Shown here piece after piece: positions 30,847 through 39,509 of a stretch of DNA of 49,065 nucleotides. Position numbers and translations under genes: made by a program. The stretch's first letter is position 1. The number at the start of each line of letters is the position of its first letter. The DNA lies in contig UQUZ01000016.1 of NCBI GenBank assembly GCA_900544375.1, forward strand, positions 1-49,065, given 5' to 3'. This DNA is from an uncultured Oscillospiraceae bacterium. Its GTDB lineage: Bacteria > Bacillota > Clostridia > Oscillospirales > Acutalibacteraceae. The notes below the pieces were generated by a model. The model was not told the origin of the DNA. It did not search any database and saw nothing but the letters and a program-made list of their open reading frames with translations.

Positions 30847-33180
30847 ATGAAAGCAGTTGTCATGGCCGGCGGCGAGGGGACAAGACTCAGGCCCCTGACC
30901 TGTAATATTCCTAAGCCGATGGCGCGGCTGTGCGGCCGCCCTGTATTGTGTTATATTTTGGATTTGCTCGCCCAAAATGGGGTGGATGAGGTATATCTAA
31001 CACTGAAATACCTGCCGCAGGAGGTCACCTCCTATTTTAATCAAGGCAATTATTGCGGAATGCAGCTTCATTTTGTAGAAGAAGAGATTCCGCTCGGAAC
31101 AGCCGGAGGTGTAAAAAACGCGGCGCGGGGCTTTCAGGAGCCATTTTTAGTTATCAGTGGGGATGCACTGTGCGACTATCAATTGCGCGAGGCGGTGGCC
31201 TTCCACAACGCCTCCGGTGCGCAGGCAACGCTTGTGACTGCACAGGTGGAAGACCCGCGTGAATATGGTCTTGTCCGCTTGGAGGAGGATGGCCGCGTAG
31301 AGGGCTTTATTGAAAAGCCGGGCTGGGGCCAGGCGGTTTCCGATTTGGCGAATACGGGTATTTATATCGTTGACCCCGCATGCCTGGCGCTTGTGCCGGA
31401 GGGGAGGCCTTTTGATTTTGCCAAGGATCTTTTCCCTGAGATGATGCGGCGGGGAATGCCGCTCTATGGTTACCGTGCGGCGGGGTATTGGTGTGATATT
31501 GGCGACCTGCGCGCCTATTTGCAATGCCAGCGGGATTTACTGGCAGGGAAGGTGAAGGCACGCTTTGCACCTCAAATTGCGCAGGGTATTTTTGCGAAGG
31601 GCGAACTCCCAAAAGGGGATTTTCATCTGATTCCACCGGTTTATATCGGGGAGAACGTTGAAATCGCACCGGGTGCGCAAATCGGCCCGGATTGTGTGAT
31701 TGATGACCATTGCTTTGTCGGCCCCGGCGCAAAAGCACGCTTTTCCGTTTTATTAGAAAGCGCCTATCTGGCCGCAGATGCAACGCTCACCGGAGCTATT
31801 TTGTGCTCCGGGGCGTCGGTCAAACGCGGCGGCTCTATGTTTGAGGGCAGTGCAGTGGGGACGCAAGCCGTTGTTGGCGCGGGGGCAAGCGTGCGCCCAG
31901 ATGTGCTGATTTGGCCTGGTAAAACGGTGGGGGATGGAGCCGTTGTATCGGAAAATGTGAAGTATGGCGGTGTCCGGCATGAAATATTTGACGACGGCGG
32001 CGTAGGGGGAGATAGCGGCATTGAAGTCACGGCGGAAATCGCCGCCCGCATCGGCGCATCGATTGGAAGCAGCAAGGCAGGCAAACGGGTCGGCATAGCA
32101 TGTGATGCGCGGCGAGGCGCTCAGGCGTTGGCCTATGGCCTGATGTCGGGTTTGTTATCTGTGGGCAGCCATGTGTGGAATTTTGGCGAATGTTTTGAAG
32201 CGCAGCTCTCGTTTTTCACATCCTTTTGCGGGCTCGGCGTAGGGCTGTTCATCACGGGAGGAGAAGAAGCCGGTATCCGGATTTGCGGAGAGGGCGGTCT
32301 CCCGATCTCGCGCGCCTTGGAGCGGGATATTGAATCGCGCTTTGCAAAGGGAGAATTCAACCGCTGCGCAAGCGAAAATTGTCGGGATGTTTCCGATATG
32401 AGCAGCATTCAGATGATGTATCAGCAGGAGCTGTGCCGGACGGCTCCGGCAGGGCTTTTAGGGCAGCAGGCGCGCGTACAGTGCGCAAACGATCGGATTA
32501 CAATGCTTTTGGGGGATTGCTTGGGGCGGCTGGAGTGTAAAGAAGGGGATATGGTCCTCCACGTGAATCGGCACGGCACCAAATTAAGCGTTAGCACGCC
32601 GGAAACGGGGCTTGTGGAATTTGACCGTCTGCTCGCTGTATGCACCCTGTATGAGCTGCAAAGCGGGCACGATGTTGCACTGCCTTATGATGCGCCCCGC
32701 CTGCTCAACACGATTGCTCAAGGCTATGAGCGCAAGGTGCTGCGCTATCTCATCAGTCCGGCGGATAACAGCGATGCGCGAGCTCGCACGGTCAGCGCCT
32801 CTCAGCTCTGGGTGCGGGATGGGCTCTTCATGGCGGTCAAGCTTCTGGCAATTATGAAAGAGCGCGGCCTTTCTCTTTCGCAGCTTTTATCAGAGCTGCC
32901 CGATTTTTCTGTTGCACGGCAGGTGGTAGAGGTGGATATCCTGCCCTCTCGCCTGGCGGATTTCTTTTCCTCCCAGGGAGAAGAGGTGACGAATGCGGAG
33001 GAAGGCATCACCCTGAGCCGGGGGGATGGGAGCCTGCTGATTACGCCTTCCCACAGCGGGAGAAAGCTTCGTTTGGTAGCGGAGGCGGCCAATATGGAAG
33101 CCGCGCAGGAACTGTGTAGCCAGATTGAAAATGAACTTCGCGCCGGTATGTCACTTGACAGAAAGGACGAGGCGCGGTAA
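30847..33180 (+). CDS. Sugar-1-phosphate nucleotidyltransferase fused to a degenerate phosphohexomutase domain
   Basis: A 777-residue fusion. Residues 1-230 are a nucleotidyltransferase (MAGGEGTRLRPLT signature, later ISGDALCD and FIEKPGWG), of the mannose-1-phosphate guanylyltransferase/glucose-1-phosphate type. Residues 250-370 are a left-handed beta-helix of hexapeptide repeats. Residues about 390-770 align by pattern with phosphomannomutase. However, the TASHNP phosphoserine motif is TGGEEA (470-475), and the metal-binding DGD loop is replaced by VNRHGT (573-578). The mutase half is therefore likely inactive or regulatory. GGAGGAGAGG precedes ATG at 30847. Nucleotide-sugar supply for cell-surface glycans is the probable role; the sugar is not certain. 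Confidence 0.82.
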   Translation: MKAVVMAGGEGTRLRPLTCNIPKPMARLCGRPVLCYILDLLAQNGVDEVYLTLKYLPQEVTSYFNQGNYCGMQLHFVEEEIPLGTAGGVKNAARGFQEPFLVISGDALCDYQLREAVAFHNASGAQATLVTAQVEDPREYGLVRLEEDGRVEGFIEKPGWGQAVSDLANTGIYIVDPACLALVPEGRPFDFAKDLFPEMMRRGMPLYGYRAAGYWCDIGDLRAYLQCQRDLLAGKVKARFAPQIAQGIFAKGELPKGDFHLIPPVYIGENVEIAPGAQIGPDCVIDDHCFVGPGAKARFSVLLESAYLAADATLTGAILCSGASVKRGGSMFEGSAVGTQAVVGAGASVRPDVLIWPGKTVGDGAVVSENVKYGGVRHEIFDDGGVGGDSGIEVTAEIAARIGASIGSSKAGKRVGIACDARRGAQALAYGLMSGLLSVGSHVWNFGECFEAQLSFFTSFCGLGVGLFITGGEEAGIRICGEGGLPISRALERDIESRFAKGEFNRCASENCRDVSDMSSIQMMYQQELCRTAPAGLLGQQARVQCANDRITMLLGDCLGRLECKEGDMVLHVNRHGTKLSVSTPETGLVEFDRLLAVCTLYELQSGHDVALPYDAPRLLNTIAQGYERKVLRYLISPADNSDARARTVSASQLWVRDGLFMAVKLLAIMKERGLSLSQLLSELPDFSVARQVVEVDILPSRLADFFSSQGEEVTNAEEGITLSRGDGSLLITPSHSGRKLRLVAEAANMEAAQELCSQIENELRAGMSLDRKDEAR

Positions 33181-33284
33181 AATATTACAAATAACGTGTG
33201 CCCCGTGCAGGGGCGATGCGATGTTGTGGAAAGATTTTCTGCGGTATAACGGATTTGTGAATGGTTGACGGGAATTGCAATTTG

Positions 33285-33422
33285 TGCGGCAGGGCCGCAA
33301 ACATAGAGATAGCCGGCAAACGGCCAGAGGGAGCAGAAAGGATTCCCTTGTTTGCCGTGCACGATGTGATATTGTACCCTTGATTCATATCCCGCCTGCG
33401 GTATGGCACGGCGGGTTTTATA
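33285..33422 (+). ncRNA. Candidate structured RNA with terminator, upstream of RNase J
   Basis: Successive elements on the plus strand: a TGCGGC/GCCGCA hairpin (33285-33299); an 8-bp CGGCAAAC/GTTTGCCG stem (33314-33357) with an inner AGGGA/TCCCT; and a CCCGCC/GGCGGG terminator followed by TTTT (33391-33422). This may be a small RNA or an attenuating leader. No known family was matched, and the 5' end is not defined. Confidence 0.35.
33391..33422 (+). terminator. Rho-independent terminator ahead of RNase J
   Basis: CCCGCC pairs with GGCGGG across a 13-base loop, followed by TTTTAT. It lies 214 bases before the RNase J start, so it ends either the upstream transcript or a leader RNA. Confidence 0.65.
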
Positions 33423-33635
33423 AACAGTCCAGATGGTCGGAAGAAAACGACACAGAAAAATGGCCGTGATCGCCGAAGCGAAAACTGCTCTCTGACGTTT
33501 TATAAAATGGCAGGGGCTTCGGTTGTTTTTGTCTGATTGGTTTAAAAAGCGGACAAAACCCGGCATGATAATGGTTTGCTGTTTCGTTCCACACTGTGCT
33601 GCGTGAAAATATAAAATATAGAAGGAGTAGATGGA

Positions 33636-35444
33636 ATGCCCAATCAAAAAAATGAAACAAAGGAACCGAAAACACAAAAAACTCCAAAGGATAAAGTGAT
33701 CGATGCCAGCGTGCGCGGCAAAAAGCCGGCCGCCGCGGAGCACCGTTATTATCAGAATCGGAAACGGCAGCAGGCGGCGAAAAAGGTTGCGCCGGTGAAA
33801 ATTGCGTTTCTCGGCGGCCTCAACGAGGTTGGCAAAAATATTACGCTGTATGAATACGGAAACGATATGTTCCTGGTGGATTGCGGTCTCGCTTTCCCGG
33901 ATCAGGATATGCCGGGAGTTGATCTTGTTCTTCCGGATTTTACCTATCTGGAGCGCAATGCCGATAAAATCCGCGGAATTGTGATCACGCACGGCCATGA
34001 AGACCATATCGGCGGCCTTGCTTATCTAATGAAAACGCTGAATATCCCGATTTATGCGACCCGCCTGACGATCGGCCTGATTCAAGGTAAGTTTAAAGAA
34101 CATGGTCTTTTAAACACAACGAGCCTAAATGTAGTCAAGCCCGGGGATCACATCCCGTTCGGCGCTTTTGATGTGGAACTGATCCATGTGAACCATTCCA
34201 TTCCCGATGCGGTTGCGCTGGCGATCCGCTGCAAGGCGGGCACCATTATCCAAACGGGTGATTTTAAAATTGATACGACGCCGATTGACGGCGAGATGAT
34301 TGACCTTGCCCGGTTTGCCGAGATCGGGAAGGAGGGCGTGCTCTGCCTGCTCTCCGATTCCACCAATGCGGAGCGTCCGGGCTACACAGAAAGCGAGCGG
34401 AAGGTGGGTGAAGCCTTTCAGCGCCTTTTCGCAAAAGCTGGGAACCGCCGGCTGATCGTCGCGTCGTTTGCCTCCAACGTGCACCGTGTGCAGCAGATTA
34501 TTGATGTGGCGCAGAGCCTTGGCCGCAAGGTGGCGCTGTCCGGCCGCAGCCTGGAAAACGTGGTGGCCATCGGCACGGAGCTCGGCTATCTCCATGTGCC
34601 GGATGGCTTGCTGGTGAGCATTGATATGGTGAACCGCTATCCTGCGGATCAGATGGTGATTATCACAACCGGCAGCCAGGGCGAGCCGATGTCTGCCCTG
34701 ACACGCATGGCGTTTTCCGATCACCGAAAGGTTTCGATCTGCCCGAACGACTGTGTGATTATTTCGGCAAATCCGATCCCCGGCAACGAAAAAACGGTCA
34801 GCAAGGTAGTCAACGAGCTGATGAAGCTGGGAGCGGAAGTTGTTTATGAAAAGATGTATGACGTTCATGTTTCCGGCCATGCCTGCCAGGAGGAGCAAAA
34901 GCTGATGCTTGGGATCATCAAGCCGAAATATTTTATCCCTGTCCATGGCGAGCAGAAGCATTTGCGCAAGCATGCCGGGTTGGCGCTGAGCATGGGGATG
35001 GATCCGAAAAATATCCTCATTGCCGATAATGGCGTGGAGGTTTCTCTATCCGAAAAGGAATTCCGCGTCAGCGGCAACGTCCCGTCCGGCCGTGTGTTTG
35101 TTGATGGCTATGGCGTGGGCGATGTGGGCAGCATTGTGCTGCGCGATAGAAAGCATCTGGCGCAGGACGGCCTGATTATTGTGGTGGCCACGATCGATAG
35201 CAAAACAGGAGAGCTGCTCTCCGGGCCGGATGTGGTATCGCGCGGCTTTGTGTATGTGCGCGAATCGGAAGAGCTGATTGAGGATGCCTGCAAGGTTGCT
35301 CAGCGCATCCTGGAGGATTGCGCCGCTCATAACGTGCATGACTGGAGCTCCATCAAGCTCAAACTGCGTGATGAGGTATCCCATCTCATGTATGAGCGCA
35401 CGAAGCGCAGCCCCATGATCCTGCCGATCCTGATGGACGTATAA
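33636..35444 (+). CDS. rnj: Ribonuclease J
   Basis: A 602-residue metallo-beta-lactamase/beta-CASP ribonuclease with endo- and 5'-exonuclease activity in mRNA decay and rRNA maturation. The metal site HGHEDH is at 119-124, preceded by FLGGLNEVGKN; beta-CASP signatures include ALSGRSLENV, ITTGSQGEPMSAL and HVSGHACQEE, and PVHGEQKHL. The first 50 residues are a Lys/Gln-rich extension not found in the Bacillus enzymes but common in Clostridia. AAGGAG stands 9 bases before ATG. It leads a same-strand run to gdpP (44-base gap). Confidence 0.97.
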   Translation: MPNQKNETKEPKTQKTPKDKVIDASVRGKKPAAAEHRYYQNRKRQQAAKKVAPVKIAFLGGLNEVGKNITLYEYGNDMFLVDCGLAFPDQDMPGVDLVLPDFTYLERNADKIRGIVITHGHEDHIGGLAYLMKTLNIPIYATRLTIGLIQGKFKEHGLLNTTSLNVVKPGDHIPFGAFDVELIHVNHSIPDAVALAIRCKAGTIIQTGDFKIDTTPIDGEMIDLARFAEIGKEGVLCLLSDSTNAERPGYTESERKVGEAFQRLFAKAGNRRLIVASFASNVHRVQQIIDVAQSLGRKVALSGRSLENVVAIGTELGYLHVPDGLLVSIDMVNRYPADQMVIITTGSQGEPMSALTRMAFSDHRKVSICPNDCVIISANPIPGNEKTVSKVVNELMKLGAEVVYEKMYDVHVSGHACQEEQKLMLGIIKPKYFIPVHGEQKHLRKHAGLALSMGMDPKNILIADNGVEVSLSEKEFRVSGNVPSGRVFVDGYGVGDVGSIVLRDRKHLAQDGLIIVVATIDSKTGELLSGPDVVSRGFVYVRESEELIEDACKVAQRILEDCAAHNVHDWSSIKLKLRDEVSHLMYERTKRSPMILPILMDV

Positions 35445-35488
35445 ATGATATTCGATTTTTGTTTGGCCTTATAAAGGGGGGGGGTTGG

Positions 35489-37492
35489 ATGAAAAATCTC
35501 TGGAAGACGTATCCGGTGGCTGTAATTTCCTTGGGGGTATGTCTTGTTTTTGCAGGCGTTACCTTCGCCTTTTCGTGGCAGCTGGCCACGGTGGAGCTGC
35601 TCTTTTTGCTTGGCTGCCTGGCGTTTGAGCTGTTGCACCTGTATTTCCATGGGCGGCGCGTCCAAAGGGCTGTGTTGCAGATTTCCAATTCCCTTTCCTT
35701 CCCCGATCAGAAGTCGGCGCAGGACTTCCCGCTGCCGATACTAGCTGTAGACAGCGGCGGGAAGGTGCTCTGGTTTAACGATCTTTTCCGCACGCGCGTG
35801 TTGGGCGGAAAGAAGCTGGAGGATGCCGGAGCAATCCAGTTTACCTCCGGGGTCCCAGTGGAAGAGATCTTGGCGCAGGACAGCGTCCCGGTGGAATACG
35901 ACGGGCTGCGTTATACCGTTTATGCCAACCGTGTTTCCGACCATAGCGATGCGGCCACTGTCCTATACTATATCGATGACACTCAGCTGAAAAAGCAGGC
36001 GGAAGAATATCAGTCCAGCCGCCCGGCTGTATTGCTGGTGGCGATGGACAGCCTGGATGAGATCGCCCACGGCCTGCGGGATAGCGAGAAGGCCGCCCTC
36101 ACTGGCGGCGTGGAGAAGATTATTGAAACCTGGTCTTCCCAATTCGATTGCGTTATGCGCAAATATGCTAACAGCCGCTATATGATGGTTGTGGAAGAAC
36201 GGGCGCTGCAAACAATGATGCAGCAGCGTTTTAACGTGCTCGACAGCGTCAGGGCCTATACATATGAAGGCCTGACCGGCGTGACGCTCTCTATCGGCGT
36301 GGGCCGGGGAGACAGCCTGCGCGAGTGCGAGGATGCTGCGAGGCAGGCGCTCGATATGGCGCTGGGCCGCGGGGGGGATCAGGCGGCGGTCAATACGCAT
36401 GGCCAGTTTACCTTTTTCGGCGGCGTTTCTCAAAGCGTTGAAAAGCAAACGAAGGTGCGCACAAGGATTGTTGCCTCCGCAATCGCAGAGCTGTTTGAAG
36501 GCAGTGATACCATTTTAATTATGGGCCATCGATTCGCCGACCTGGATGCTTTGGGCGCTGCGGTCGGTGTGTGGAGCGCAGCGCACTTTTTCAAAAAGCC
36601 GGCATATATCGTTATGTCGCGCGGCAAGTCGCTTGCAAAGGCACTGGTCAGCCAGCTTGATGAGAGCGGCATGCGGGATTTCATTATGGAGCCGGGCGAC
36701 GCTTTGCAGCTTCTGAGCAAGCGTACGCTGCTTGTGGTGGTGGATACGCACCGGCCGGATTTTGTGGAATATCCGCCGTTGCTGGAAAAGGTCAAAACCG
36801 TGATCGTCATTGACCATCATCGCAAAACGGTCAACTTCATTGATAACGCGGTTATTTTTTATCATGAGCCCACAGCTTCTTCCGCATCGGAGATGGTAAC
36901 GGAGCTTCTGCCCTATATGAGCAATAAGCCCTTTATCGATAAATTGCAGGCGGAGGCGCTGCTTGCGGGCATCATGCTCGACACGCGTGATTTTGTGTTG
37001 CGCACCGGAGTGCATACCTTTGAGGCGGCGGCATACCTGCGCGGGCGCGGTGCGGATACCGTGCGCGTTAAGCAGCTGTTTTCCAACAGCATGGAGGATC
37101 ACCAGCTGCGCAACGCCATCACCTCGAATTTTGATACCTATCGCGGCTGCGCAATCGCGATTGCCGATATTGAGTCCGAGGATCTGCGGATCATCGCTTC
37201 GCAAGCTGCGGACGAGATGCTGAATATCAGCGGTATACAGTCCTCCTATGTCCTTTACCGGACGGGGGATATTGTCAATATTTCGGCTCGTTCCATGGGT
37301 GCTATGAACGTTCAGCTGATTATGGAAATGCTCGGCGGTGGCGGCCATCAGACAATGGCGGCTGCGCAGTTGAGCAATATATCGGTCAGCGATGCCAAGG
37401 TTCGCCTGTTGCAGGTGATCGATCAATTCTATGCGCAGATTAATGCGCAGGAAGAGGCTCCACAGGAGCGGCCGGAAGAGATGCAAAACTAA
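35489..37492 (+). CDS. gdpP: Cyclic-di-AMP phosphodiesterase GdpP
   Basis: A 667-residue membrane protein that hydrolyses c-di-AMP, tuning potassium and cell-wall homeostasis. Two transmembrane helices (about 8-50) are followed by a PAS-like domain (about 80-150), a degenerate GGDEF domain (about 170-310, no GGDEF motif but SIGVGRGDSLRECEDAARQALDMA), and the DHH/DHHA1 phosphodiesterase (about 330-650) with MGHRFADLDALGA, VIDHHRK (Asp442-His443-His444) and GGGGHQTMA. ATG at 35489 follows a run of eight G; an upstream Met lacks a ribosome site. The order gdpP-rplI-dnaB is conserved in Firmicutes. Confidence 0.95.
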   Translation: MKNLWKTYPVAVISLGVCLVFAGVTFAFSWQLATVELLFLLGCLAFELLHLYFHGRRVQRAVLQISNSLSFPDQKSAQDFPLPILAVDSGGKVLWFNDLFRTRVLGGKKLEDAGAIQFTSGVPVEEILAQDSVPVEYDGLRYTVYANRVSDHSDAATVLYYIDDTQLKKQAEEYQSSRPAVLLVAMDSLDEIAHGLRDSEKAALTGGVEKIIETWSSQFDCVMRKYANSRYMMVVEERALQTMMQQRFNVLDSVRAYTYEGLTGVTLSIGVGRGDSLRECEDAARQALDMALGRGGDQAAVNTHGQFTFFGGVSQSVEKQTKVRTRIVASAIAELFEGSDTILIMGHRFADLDALGAAVGVWSAAHFFKKPAYIVMSRGKSLAKALVSQLDESGMRDFIMEPGDALQLLSKRTLLVVVDTHRPDFVEYPPLLEKVKTVIVIDHHRKTVNFIDNAVIFYHEPTASSASEMVTELLPYMSNKPFIDKLQAEALLAGIMLDTRDFVLRTGVHTFEAAAYLRGRGADTVRVKQLFSNSMEDHQLRNAITSNFDTYRGCAIAIADIESEDLRIIASQAADEMLNISGIQSSYVLYRTGDIVNISARSMGAMNVQLIMEMLGGGGHQTMAAAQLSNISVSDAKVRLLQVIDQFYAQINAQEEAPQERPEEMQN

Positions 37493-37542
37493 ACAGGTAA
37501 TAGACGCAACCCGTGTTTTGTATAGAAAGGATGGTTCTGAAA

Positions 37543-37983
37543 ATGAATGTTATTTTAAAGCAGGATGTAAAAGGCCTTGGAAAAAAAGGCGAGATGGTGA
37601 AAACCTCTGATGGATATGCCCGTAATTTCCTCTTCCCCCGCGGCCTTGCAATGGAGGCGAATAAGCAGGCGATGAGCGAGCTAAAAAACCGACAGGAGGC
37701 TGAAAATTACCGCATCGCTACAGAGACGGCTAAAGCGAAGGAAGCTGCCGCCAAGCTGGAAGGAAAAACGCTGAAGCTCACTGCCAACGCAGGTCAAAAC
37801 GGCCGGCTGTTCGGCTCCGTCACCTCAAAGGAAATTGCGGAATTAATCGCCAAGGAGTTCGGAATCCAGGTTGATAAGCGCAAAATCGTAGTGGAGGATA
37901 TTAAAAATTTTGGCACCTTCCCGGCAGAAATTAAGCTCTATAACGGCGTAACCGCCAAGCTTTATGTGATGGTAGGCGAATAA
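37543..37983 (+). CDS. rplI: 50S ribosomal protein L9
   Basis: A 146-residue L9, usual size. The N-terminal rRNA-binding domain reads MNVILKQDVKGLGKKGEMV with the hallmark GYARNFLFPRGLA; a long connecting helix and a C-terminal domain (RLFGSVTSKEIAE) follow. The start at 37543 is chosen to match the family N terminus; the ribosome site (AAAGG) is about 12 bases away, and an upstream ATG at 37531 abuts it. It sits 50 bases after gdpP, followed by a 155-base gap before dnaB. Confidence 0.97.
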   Translation: MNVILKQDVKGLGKKGEMVKTSDGYARNFLFPRGLAMEANKQAMSELKNRQEAENYRIATETAKAKEAAAKLEGKTLKLTANAGQNGRLFGSVTSKEIAELIAKEFGIQVDKRKIVVEDIKNFGTFPAEIKLYNGVTAKLYVMVGE

Positions 37984-38138
37984 ACCCTTAAACTCTGACA
38001 GGGTAGAAAATAAAGCTTGAAAGCTCCTTCTTTCGCACTTTGTTTTCTGCTTTTTAAGCAAAGGTTTTGTCCAAACTTTTGGCTTTTCAAAAATTGTACC
38101 ATTACACAACCGGGGGTAAGAAAGGAGTGGTGATCAGC

Positions 38139-39509
38139 ATGGATGAAATCAATGCGCTTTCCAGCTTTGACGGCGTAAAAATGCCATTTAGCCTGGAAGC
38201 GGAGCAGGCTGTGCTGGGCTCTCTCCTGATCGATCCGGGCTGCATGCCGCAGGTGCTGATGCTGGTCAAAGGGGAATATTTCTACCTGCCGCAGCATCAG
38301 GCGATTTTTGGCATCATGGTCAATATCGACGCCATGGGTGGCAAGATCGATCCGCTGCTCGTGTTGGATCAGCTGAAAAAAGATAACGTATACGACGATG
38401 CGGGCGGCAAAACTTATCTGTTCCAGCTCGCGCAGGCGGTGCCCTCCACCGCGAATGTGGAGGCATACGCCCGCATCGTGCGGGAAAAGTTCTACATGCG
38501 TACGCTCATCAACGTTTCCCGGGAGATTATTGATTCCGCCACAACGGAAGAGGCGGAGGCAGACTTGTTGCTGGATGCCGCGGAACAGCGCATTTATGAT
38601 ATCCGGCAGGGGAAGAATACGGTCGGGCCCTCCCGCCTGAGCGATGTGATCGTTAATGAGGTGTATGATAGGCTCTATAAGCTGAGCTCCCCAGACAGGG
38701 AGCAGTATATGGGATTCACCACGGGCTTTTCTGATCTGGACCGGGTCATTTCCGGCTTGAATAAATCCGACCTCATCATTGTGGGCGCCCGCCCGGCAAT
38801 GGGTAAAACGAGCTTTGCGCTCAACATTGCGCGCAATGTTGCACTCAAAGCGAAAAAAAAGGTTTTGTTTTTTTCGCTTGAGATGACCAAAGAGCAGTTA
38901 GCGCAGCGCCTGCTTTCGAGCGAGGCGCGTGTTGGCAGCCAAAAGATGCGCACCGGCCAGCTGACGGATGATGAGTGGAGTAGGCTCGGCGCGGCCACAG
39001 TTGTTTTAAATGAATGCGACCTCTATGTAGACGATACTTCCAGCATCACCGTGCCGGAGATGAAGGCGCGCGTGCGCCGCATGCGGGATGTTGACTGCGT
39101 GGTCATCGACTATCTCCAGCTCATGCAGTCCGGCAAACGTACGGAAAACCGTGTGCAGGAGGTTTCTGATATTACGCGAAACCTGAAATTGATGGCCAAG
39201 GATGTCAACGTTCCGGTTATCACGCTTGCCCAGCTCGCGCGCGGCACGGAGGGACGCGGCAAATCACACCGTCCGCAGCTTTCTGACCTGCGTGAATCCG
39301 GCTCCATCGAGCAGGATGCGGATATTGTTATGATGCTTTACCGTGAGGATTATTATAAGGACGAAAATCCGCCAGAAGAGGCGAACGCCAACATCACCGA
39401 GGTGATCGTGGCCAAAAACCGCCACGGCCCGGTGGAGACGGTGGAGCTTGGCTGGAATCCGGATTATACGATGTTTACCACCTTGGAGAGAAACCGTGAT
39501 GAAATGTAG
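38139..39509 (+). CDS. dnaB: Replicative DNA helicase DnaB
   Basis: A 456-residue hexameric helicase that unwinds DNA at the fork. The N-terminal DnaB domain (MPFSLEAEQAVLGSLLIDP) is followed by the RecA-type motor with Walker A GARPAMGKT (216-224), Walker B VVIDYLQLM and the LSDLRESGSIEQDAD motif. No intein is present. ATG at 38139 lies 11 bases after AAAGGAG; upstream starts have no ribosome site. The 3' end overlaps tilS by 11 bases. Confidence 0.97.
   Translation: MDEINALSSFDGVKMPFSLEAEQAVLGSLLIDPGCMPQVLMLVKGEYFYLPQHQAIFGIMVNIDAMGGKIDPLLVLDQLKKDNVYDDAGGKTYLFQLAQAVPSTANVEAYARIVREKFYMRTLINVSREIIDSATTEEAEADLLLDAAEQRIYDIRQGKNTVGPSRLSDVIVNEVYDRLYKLSSPDREQYMGFTTGFSDLDRVISGLNKSDLIIVGARPAMGKTSFALNIARNVALKAKKKVLFFSLEMTKEQLAQRLLSSEARVGSQKMRTGQLTDDEWSRLGAATVVLNECDLYVDDTSSITVPEMKARVRRMRDVDCVVIDYLQLMQSGKRTENRVQEVSDITRNLKLMAKDVNVPVITLAQLARGTEGRGKSHRPQLSDLRESGSIEQDADIVMMLYREDYYKDENPPEEANANITEVIVAKNRHGPVETVELGWNPDYTMFTTLERNRDEM

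Larger units (their letters stand above)
33181..33635. other. Long leader/intergenic stretch upstream of RNase J
   Basis: 455 bases without a gene. It holds a small GCCCC/GGGGC hairpin (33200-33214) soon after the nucleotidyltransferase stop, a cluster of hairpins ending in a terminator (listed separately), and then about 210 AT-richer bases that lead to the AAGGAG ribosome site of the RNase J gene. A TTTTGTC/GACAAAA inverted repeat lies near 33525-33557. No convincing promoter was found. Confidence 0.5.

Noticed and set aside
32802..34007. Minus-strand open frame of 401 codons across the nucleotidyltransferase-RNase J boundary
   Set aside because: It runs antisense to two clear genes, with low-complexity composition and no ribosome-binding site; the frame is open by chance.
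36515..37486. Minus-strand open frame of 323 codons within gdpP
   Set aside because: Antisense to the DHH/DHHA1 domain of GdpP; His/Arg-rich composition of a shadow frame.
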